Below, in pieces: positions 56,298 through 64,000 of a stretch of DNA of 64,000 nucleotides (its first letter is position 1; each line of letters opens with the position of its first letter). Origin of the DNA: Isoetes taiwanensis (lineage: Eukaryota; Streptophyta; Lycopodiopsida; Isoetales; Isoetaceae); contig JAJEKV010000045.1 of assembly GCA_021234155.1 (NCBI GenBank), positions 3,530,120 through 3,594,119 on the forward strand. The letters run 5' to 3'. The notes under the pieces are model-generated. The model had not been told where the DNA came from. It saw only the letters and a program-made list of their open reading frames with translations, and did no database searches. Made by a program: the position numbers and the translations under genes.

Positions 56298-56700
56298 GAT
56301 CCTACGGCTCAGGTTGCTTTGGGATACATCCTAGGGCACAGATGCCTTGGGAGTTTCTATGTAAACTATATGTAATCGATGGTCCAATTTGATTTGATCT
56401 TGATCGTCGATCGGAGATCCTACGGCTCAGGTTAGTTGGGATACATCCTACGGCCCAGAAGGCGTGGGAGTTTCTATATGACGCATCCTATGGTCCACAT
56501 TGATTTGATCCTATCCTACGATTCAGATGGCTTGGGGATTTATATGTAATTGATCACATGTCCATGTTGTTCTTGATCCTGATCGTCCATCCGAGATCTT
56601 ACGACTTACGTTGCTTTAGATTTAATTTATGTGATCCTACGGTCCAGATTGATACAGATCCTTGGTCGACGATCCTAGGGCTCACGTTGCATGCTTCACT
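56298..56700. repeat. degenerate tandem repeat, unit GATCCTACGGCTCAGGTTG
   Basis: At least eight variants: 56298, 56409, about 56445, about 56485, about 56512, about 56593, about 56631 and about 56668. Each is gatcctacgg-y-cag-type followed by ttg and often tttgggatacatcc. Spacing is 30-110 bp. Confidence 0.75.
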
Positions 56701-56724
56701 TTTAAGGAGAAGCTTTTAAAATGT

Positions 56725-56800
56725 TCTATGTTATTTGGGAGATTTGAATCGTAGCCATTGCTCCCCAAGCCCACCATTCTAACCACTAGACCACACATTG
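56725..56800 (-). mobile_element. tRNA-derived SINE remnant (head)
   Basis: On the minus strand TGGTCTAGTGGTTAG (56779-56793, A-box region) and GATTCAAATC (56741-56750, B box) have the spacing of a tRNA-derived SINE promoter. The tRNA cloverleaf is not complete, so it is not a tRNA gene. Confidence 0.65.
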
Positions 56801-59800
56801 AGTTGCTAACAAAGTTAAGGGTAGATCTTTGTTAAGATATACTTATATCTCTATGGTATTCCAGATTGTTTTGGAATGTTCTAGAAAGGTCTATAATATT
56901 CTAGAGTGTTCTAGATGAGCGTCATTCTTGATCCATGATCTTGTTCTTGACTGGCTTTTTAGCACACCAGTCCTGAAATTTTAGCCTAGCCACGTGTCCC
57001 TTCCACAAAAGCAAAATCTGATGTAGCACTACTTAAAACCATCGGATCTACAATTTCATGAATCTATGGCCTTGAAAATTAGATAAGACATGAAATTAGT
57101 ACACCGAGATAGCAATCGCCATCAAACGGCCGAGACAGGAAGCAGAAGCTGTGCCATTTCTGCTCCACTTCCTACTCAGGGATGTCAGATTGATTGGGTG
57201 TTCTCCCTAACCAACGAACTCACCTTGCTTATCATTTCATTTTATTTTTTGGTGCATTTCTTTTCGACCAGTTCTATTCTATGCATGCCGGAGGTGCTAG
57301 GCTGGTGGTATGGTGGAGCGTTTGGAACGGTATCTGCTTGGCCTATTTTTTGTAGGTTTGAACAGTATAGATGCCGGATGTCTGGGTTTTGAACAGCCAA
57401 TGTTCCTGGACGCTTGCCAGATTTGGTCATCCTATCAAGAATGCTTGCTTTTGGAAAATCGAGCAGAGGTGTTTGTTGATGAGTCGGCACCCCAAACTCT
57501 ACCTAGATACCTTGTGGATTAGAAAATAAATGTGCAGTTCCTGGAAGAGCAGATCGAAGTTGATCTGTACTCCGCTTCATTTGGCAATTTTCTGGAAAGT
57601 TCTCGGGCAAGCCTTATGAAAGGGAAATCCATGTTTTGTAAAGAAGAGTAGGAAGCAAACTTGCTATCAATTTGTGTTCAGAGGGAAGGTTAGAGTAATT
57701 GAACTGCTGCTACTATTAGACGATGAACAAGCATCATATCTTGAATAAGACAAAGTTCTTATTTACCCATTCAGACCTTAGACTTGGCAATGGGCATGGA
57801 CGCTTCAATCTCAGGGTTCGTGTTTTCATCTTGAAATCCTTTTGAATGGCATTGATTCCTTTGCATTACCGATTCATCATGCCCTCGTCCAGCACCACCA
57901 TTTCTGCACTACCATTTCTGCACTGCTTCAAGAATCGCGGCGACCTGTCAAAATGGTTTTTCTAGAGCCTTTGCTTCAAATTCCATCTTGTTTTCCACTC
58001 CACCTTGTACCATAGATTACCATGTATTTCATGCTAAACAGAAAACGCTCAGCCTACATTTTATGATATTCTACAAAGTTTCAGAGATGTCAAAGAGTCT
58101 GAGCTGAAGGATTATTTCAGAATGACAAAGATTTATCATGCAGACCACGCTTTGCCTGAACAATTGTCTCAGCATCAGAGAAAATTTATGGAGCTGCACA
58201 GAACATATAACATCCTCAAAGAAAAGGAGACCATATTGTTTATGCAGGGAAATCCCAATTTTGTGGTTGCTTAGAATAGATATCCCTTATCATTATTATT
58301 ATTTTTCTTCATGCTCGTAACGAGTAAATCTCCATTGTTTCTTCTTCATACATATGCTTCGTTTGTAGTTAGTGAAATTAATTATATGTGTCTGTTCTCA
58401 ATTTGCTTTATGTTAGTGGAACTGTTTGGCTTGGGTTAAAGAATATCTTTCTTGTATGCAGGCCACATTTCATACAGTTAATCTCTTAAAAGGCCTGAAG
58501 GGAAAATGAGAGTTGGAAGGGTGAAGTAACATGGTATGTTCTGCCCCATATTAGACTAATAATTGCACAATGTTGCTGATAAGGAAACCTTCTATATGTT
58601 TTATGTAGTTATATTATATGCCATCTTGCAAAATAAATTTCAAAAGCTTGTGCATGTGGCATGGTTAAATATGCTATTTGCATTGTGATTGTATTGTTGG
58701 GCAAGTTTCTGAGCTCATGTTTTGTTGTCCTCCAGTAGATTTCTTATTTTCTTGTCTATTTAAGCTATTCGCAGGCATGCACATGTATTTCAAGCATATG
58801 CGTAACGAATGATAATGTACAGCTGATCATGTCATGCGGTTGCTGCAGTAACTGAATTGTCTGTTCTACACAGTTACCTTATGTATCCTTTACGCAAGCC
58901 ACAGGTAAGCAGGTGCCAAAGATATTTTATATCCTGGCCTTGTTAACATTGGGGTATCATCTTTTGTTCATTTCTATATTCAGTTGGGGTGTAAATTTTG
59001 ACAAACTCAGAGTAAACAAACAGAAAGGCATGAGCTTTTAGCCAAGCGTGAGATTACATACGGAGGCACATCAAAGATTGTGCCAATGTTTTTGCAGTGA
59101 ATGGAAAAGATTTTATGGAACAATTGGGTAATGAATGCCCATTCATACCTTCCTTTTCGTTATAGTTCAGGAAATTTCTACCATAGTTAGGTGCATCTCC
59201 TTCTTGTATCAGTCCCGTTACCGAGGTCAACTCATAAAAAAATTTCGGCTTTCAAGCATGCCAGAAACTTAAAGGTACAATGGCTTGTTTGGGCTTATGT
59301 CATTTTATGGTAAATACAACAATAGTGATGATGTTGCAAGATACAATGCACTATCCTTTTTGCTGTTAGCTCCATGTCACTAAGGCCAGCTCATAAACTT
59401 CAGCTTTGAGAGCACATATATTTTATTTGTGTGGCTAACATAACTTGGGGCTTCTTACACGAGAGGCTCAAATAATGTAACATTGTGGTAAAGAAGCATT
59501 TTAGGTTCATGCCACACGTAAGACTTGTCAAAAAAGAAAAAGGGCAATCTACGTTGCTAAAATAAAGACGCCCTATAATATACGTCATGCCTTTAAAAGA
59601 AAGGAAAAAAAAAAACAGTTCTATACAGTTCGCACCTGCTTTGAGTCTTTCTATGACAAGGCTATTCAGACGTCATCGCCATATCCAAGAACATCGGTCG
59701 GCCTTTAAAAAAGAAAAAGGAAAAAAACAGTTCTACATTAAAGTCAAATATAATACTTAAAAGCAGGTATGGTTACTCAAGAGTATCTTGATGATGTTTT

Positions 59801-60679
59801 AGCTTTGAGATCAATTTTTGCGTTTGTACTATGCCAAAAATATGCTTCTGCCAAGTGACTGACTAAAACCACCTTCACAAATTGATGCAAGCTACCTGAT
59901 TCTCCCAAGCCTGTATAAGACACTCTACCTACCTTATTTCCTCATTCTAGTCACATATAACAGCGATTGTGAATTAAGCTTGACATAACAGATTATGAAT
60001 TCATAGAATATATGTTATATGCCATAGTAGAGCCTAAGTTTATGAAGCATAACATACATTATCCAACAATTTGAGGACTGGCGTATATCTACCAAGGGAT
60101 CAGGGCATGCCCAATAAATCACCACAGCAATGGATTGTACAGGACATTACAGAAAAAGCAGAAGAATACTCTTTAGAAACAAGGCTTGCTCTTTCCATCT
60201 AAATTGTCTGTTATAATGTTTCCAACGCATGCTACACAGGAGAGCAGAAGATAGTTGGAGGAAATGATAGCTGTGGCATGAACAATAAACGTGCATATTA
60301 TGCAGTAATAAATTTGTAGTCCAGAAGGGAAAGGCTTAAAGATGAATTGTTTTTCAAACCTACCGAGTCAATATAACAACCATTAAGTATTTACAGTGCA
60401 TTGGCTTGCAATGATAAGTTCCATATAATACAACCTATTACAATAAGTAATGATTACCCATTAGAAACTTTGGTAAAATAATTTAATCAATTCTAACTAT
60501 TTCTAAATAAACAAGACGACCAAAAACTTGGAAAGTCGAGGGGAAAAAAGTCTTAGACAATCCTTCATAAATAAGACTTTCTAAAAACCTCAACAACTTG
60601 AAGGAAAAAAATCTAACCAATTCTAGATATTTCCTAAAAAGAATACCTTACCAAAACCTTCTGGTGTGCCTTTTGCTAG
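56801..60679. other. non-coding stretch, no gene recognised
   Basis: A three-unit heat-shock-like GAAtgTTCtaGAA lies at 56874-56886. Short open frames at 57090-57520 and 58138-58320 show no motif. A short duplication of the type aaaaaacagttctata occurs near 59614 and 59726. Splice-like signals are scattered (for example atgcag near 58460), but no continuous exon series can be supported. Confidence 0.5.
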
Positions 60680-62020
60680 TTTTTTTTTTTTTTTTTTTTT
60701 TTTGAAGGTAAGAAGATATTTTATTCATTAGATGGAAGTATTACAACATATAGATCCCTCTTGGATCAAATAGAAAATTAAGCACAAAAGATCCCACACG
60801 GATCGAATATCATATCTGAACCTTTGATACTCAGAGGCCTCTCTCAACCTCTTCTTCAATCTAACTAGTACTACATGGAAATCACCGTCTTTCCAGATAG
60901 AAAGAATACTAGAGGAGACAAGTACCACCTTTCCAAAAGCATTCAAATAATCCCTGAATGCATATAAGAAACCTCCTGCAAGAATAGAGGTAAATAGAAA
61001 AAGAATTGCAGAAGATTGAACATTCTGCCACAATGTTCTCAAAAGAAGTCCATCGCTTCAAAAATCTAATCAACAATACAGATTAAACAACCAAGAATTT
61101 GAAAACTGAAGTCCGAGACCAAAAAGATCTTTGCATTATCTGTATCGTACTGATCGACCGATCTTTGCGGACACAAAGCCAGCCGCCAAACTTCTAAAAA
61201 AGTCGGGTTCAAGATGTAAAAGCGTCTTCTTTGCCTGAGGATAATCCCTAGCTCGGCAATCTGAATTGGTCTCAGATATTGTTTGCCAAATCAAAAAATG
61301 ATAAGATCTCCGCCGCTTTCCAAGAATCGACCTCTATACCTTCTCGCTAGCAAGAACGAAAGTGGAGGAGGAGGGAAAATAGATTTACTTCTTTCCAAAA
61401 GAATGAGTTTTGTTGTCCTATGATGAAAGATTTAAGAAAACATCTTTACCTAATCTTGCGTGACCGTTTTCACCTTATGGGTCAAGATTCAAATGGATCT
61501 ACCTTTTCGCAAGTCTTTATCAAGACTTTGAAGCGGGAGGGAGCTTAAGATGTCCATTGTGTTTGAGTCCGCCGACCCTTTCTTTGTCGGATAATAACGC
61601 CAAAGAAGAAGAAACCATCTCTTGGTGCGTATCGTGAAGATACAAGATCCCGGAACCCAGACATTTGCAAAGTTGAAGCAAAGAAGAAAGAAGAGTTGCA
61701 TCTCCAAACACCAACCAATCATGCCCGTAATTTGCTTGGCGTCAACGTCGTGGCACAAAAGAAAAAGATCCCCGCACTCAAAGGTTAAAAATAGGCAAAT
61801 CCTACCTTACAAAGAACACATCCTCGTTAAGAGGATACATCTGCAAAGAAAGCCACCGTGAAGATGCAATCAATCCCTCCAACAGATTTTTTTTTCTTTC
61901 CAATTCTCTGAGAGCCAATCCGATGCCCTACTTTAGCCACAAAAATCACAAATTTTTCTTCAAGAACCGCCATTTTGTGATGGCTGCAAGGAGGGCGGCT
62001 GCTCCCTAGCCCGGCCAAGA
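60680..62020 (-). mobile_element. LINE-like element, 3' end with poly(A) tail
   Basis: A 24-base poly(T) (60680-60703) is a poly(A) tail on the minus strand, preceded by gaataaaatatcttcttacc with an AATAAA signal. Upstream lies a 104-codon frame (61042-60728) starting MRTLWQNVQSSAI. Further minus-strand frames (61489-61758, 61827-62018) are short. No endonuclease or RT motif is visible, so it is a truncated or non-autonomous copy. The 5' end is not defined. Confidence 0.5.
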
Positions 62021-62789
62021 ATAAAATATCCGGGGCCCAACGGCATCCCTCACGATACTAAGCCTAATTGTTGACCGGCTTCCCTTTGTATGTTGTGTTG
62101 AGATATCATTTGTTGGTCATATGTCCAGTTCGTGTTACATTAATGAACCCTTAGATAATTCCAATAGCAAGGATGAGACAAACACATGTAAAGTTCAACT
62201 CTCCATTCTCGACAATAAAATATGTCTTAGTCTTTAAGTACAATAGAATCTAGCACCAAGGAAGCCAAGTTGTGGTCACTAATTCCTTTGTGCACTTATG
62301 AACTTCACACAAAATCTAAATCAAGTTATGATCAATCAACCAAGCTAGTATGGGCCATATTCCGGCATTCCTAGATCTTAATCCGCCTGATTGTCCACGA
62401 CCTCCTCTGTAGATTGTGCGTCCCCTTATACTGGAAAGTCTACCGACTTGCCTAAAGATTCGGAGTAGATAGGTCTTGCCGTCCATAAATTTAGGTTTCC
62501 CAAAATATCCGTTGACTTTGACTTGCAAAACCCTAAACCTCAACGGGGGTATCGGCGTTTTCGGCGGGTGTAGCAGCGTCAGGGTAGTACCACCCACCAA
62601 CCTAATTTTTCAAGTATTGACTTCATACTTCCTTATTGACCCCTCACCTTTGCTTCTCATAGATCAATATTGCATATGACTTCATGGACTGCACAATCTT
62701 ATCATGCAACATTGTTAAACAATGCATATAATATAACGACATATCTTCACATCCTCCTTCATGTTATATTTATATGCATTATTTTGCCT
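62021..62789. other. no gene seen
   Basis: Probably includes the decayed 3' end or LTR of the copia to the right, but no LTR pair or polypurine tract can be supported. Confidence 0.4.
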
Positions 62790-64000
62790 TTCAGATAATT
62801 AAACCTCCGATTACGCCGTTGACTTTGTAAGTATATACGCTAGTTGCTCTTACGTTCTTAAATATAACATACTTACTAATTTCTTTTCGTGACATCTCTA
62901 ATAAAGTGCATTTCTAGTTCTATATGTTTAGTCCTTTCATGTAGAACTGGATTTTTGACAATGCTATACAACTTGTCTTGTCGACCAAACTTTTTGTAGC
63001 CAATGGTTGCTCAAACCCTAGCTCTATAAAGTCTTCTTTCCCAAGCGATCTCTTTTGAGCATAAAGTGGCGTGACATATTACGCCTCTTGCACTAGACAT
63101 GGCTATGGCGATTGTTTTTTGCATTTCGGGATACGGGTGCACCTCCTAACATGACTAGATATCACGAAGTTGATTTTACGGTATCTACATCCCTCCCCAA
63201 TCTGCATCACAAAAACCTTCAAGAATTAAATTATCTGTAGTGTATTTAATTCCTTCTTCAATAGTTCCCTTTAAATATCTTAGGACTCTTTTTGCAGCAG
63301 TCCAATGATCTCTACCAGGATCAGTATTATATCTACTTAAGATATTAACACTATGTGCAATATCAGGCCTTGTGCAATTGGCCACATATGCTAAGCATCC
63401 AATTAATGATCGTATGGTAGTGCTTTGCATCTCCTCTCTTTCAATTTCATCTTTTGGACACATGCTCTCAGACAATTTACAACCAGGTACTGCAGGAGTT
63501 TTGCAAGCTTTACAATCTTGCATATTAAATTTCTTCAACATGTCTAGAATTTGTTTCTTTTGAGTAAGCATTATTATGCCTTCTGCTCTATTTCTGCTCA
63601 TTTCAACTCCTAGGAAGTTCTTCAACTCACCTAAGTCAGTCATTTCAAATCTTTGTTTTAGCAATTCCTTGCACATATTCAAGCAAGTTGTCCCTTTTGC
63701 TACCATAATATTATCATCAACATACAATGCTATGATACACCATTCTTCCCCATGCTGGAATTTATACAGATTTCCATCATTATCTAATTTAATAAATTTA
63801 TGCTCTCGTAGAAACCCATCCATACACTTATACCATTCAGGGAGATTTGTTTCAACCCATATCTTTGCTCTATTGAGCTTCCAAACTTTGTCAATTCCCT
63901 GTTCAAATCACGGGCTGCTTCATAAAGATTTCTTCTTCTAAGGTTGCATTCAAAAATCTGGGTCTTTACATCCATATGATGTACTTCTAAATCACAAGCA
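62790..64000 (-). pseudogene. copia RT and RNase H, partial, runs off the window
   Basis: From the right edge leftward: LEVHHMDVKT with a frameshifted FLN..-EEEI.MKQ block, a broken stretch (63975-63830), then an open frame 63823-63185. That frame holds ALYVDDNIMVAKG (catalytic YVDD), FEMTDLGELKNFLGVEMSRN, GCLAYVANCTRPDIAHSVNILSRY and HWTAAKRVLRYLKGT. RNase H follows in broken frames: DWGG, YLVMLGGAPVS, ALSKIQF/LHERTKHIELEMHFI (about 62880-62950). It is of the same lineage as the copia at 789-5079, judged by shared wording around YVDD. Confidence 0.9.

Noticed and set aside
56725-56800. functional tRNA gene
   Set aside because: A and B boxes are present but the arms do not pair into a cloverleaf. 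A SINE head fits better.
57090-57522. host protein gene from the 100-codon and 70-codon open frames
   Set aside because: No motif, no supported exon series and no codon pattern. Random frames of this size are expected here.
1-64000. CRISPR array, bacterial operon, phage or organellar genes
   Set aside because: No regularly spaced identical repeats with unique spacers, no operon-like gene packing and no organelle genes. All content fits plant nuclear repeats.

Overview
The window looks like intergenic DNA from a large plant nuclear genome. It is built almost entirely of transposable elements inserted into, and joined to, one another. I see no intact host protein gene, no rRNA and no functional tRNA gene. 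The plant assignment rests on Ty1/copia elements primed by initiator-Met tRNA (TGGTATCAGAGC next to the LTR), Ty3/gypsy elements of Tat-like and chromodomain type, a LARD-like element with a TGGCGCC-type primer site, a tRNA-derived SINE remnant and a poly(A)-tailed LINE-like 3' end. A Penelope/TERT-related reverse transcriptase is present, and the gypsy copies are old and slowly decaying. Both fit a gymnosperm or a seed-free vascular plant (fern or lycophyte) better than a compact angiosperm, but the species cannot be named from sequence alone.

Layout, left half. 1-208 is the tail of a copia RNase H. 789-5079 is a copia element (5' LTR, PBS, gag, protease, integrase, reverse transcriptase) that lost its RNase H end and 3' LTR. 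5080-16330 holds two copies of the same Tat-like gypsy family in inverted orientation: a plus-strand LTR-leader-gag copy (5080 to about 7990) and a fuller minus-strand copy with LTR, gag, RT, RNase H and integrase (16330 down to about 9800). An unassigned minus-strand gypsy-like stretch lies between them. 17424-34212 carries three copies of one 1.55-1.67 kb LTR. The first is followed by a short internal piece. The second and third bound a chromodomain-type gypsy element with an extra 5' module.

Layout, right half. 34213-39357 contains a minus-strand Penelope-like reverse transcriptase (motifs IPMG and YMDD, one in-frame TGA) with an unrecognised ORF upstream of it. It abuts a fragment of a copia integrase on the minus strand, which meets the RT of the same kind of copia element head to head at about 40016. 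That copia RNase H is split at 41063/54562 by a 13 kb LTR element lacking pol (LTRs 41064-41510 and 54113-54561). That element is itself split by a nearly intact minus-strand copia (42596-47560) with 205-bp LTRs differing at 3 sites and a perfect ATGGC target-site duplication. It also contains a 4.7 kb segment (about 48480-53230) with exon-like pieces, a MITE and opposed subterminal repeats. 55496-60680 is non-coding sequence with heat-shock-element-like motifs, a degenerate tandem repeat and a SINE remnant. 60680 to about 62020 is LINE-like on the minus strand. 62790-64000 is the RT/RNase H part of another minus-strand copia that runs off the window.

How the parts work together: these are autonomous or once-autonomous mobile elements, not a host pathway. 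The nesting gives a relative age order: split copia (oldest), then the LARD-like element, then the intact copia (youngest).
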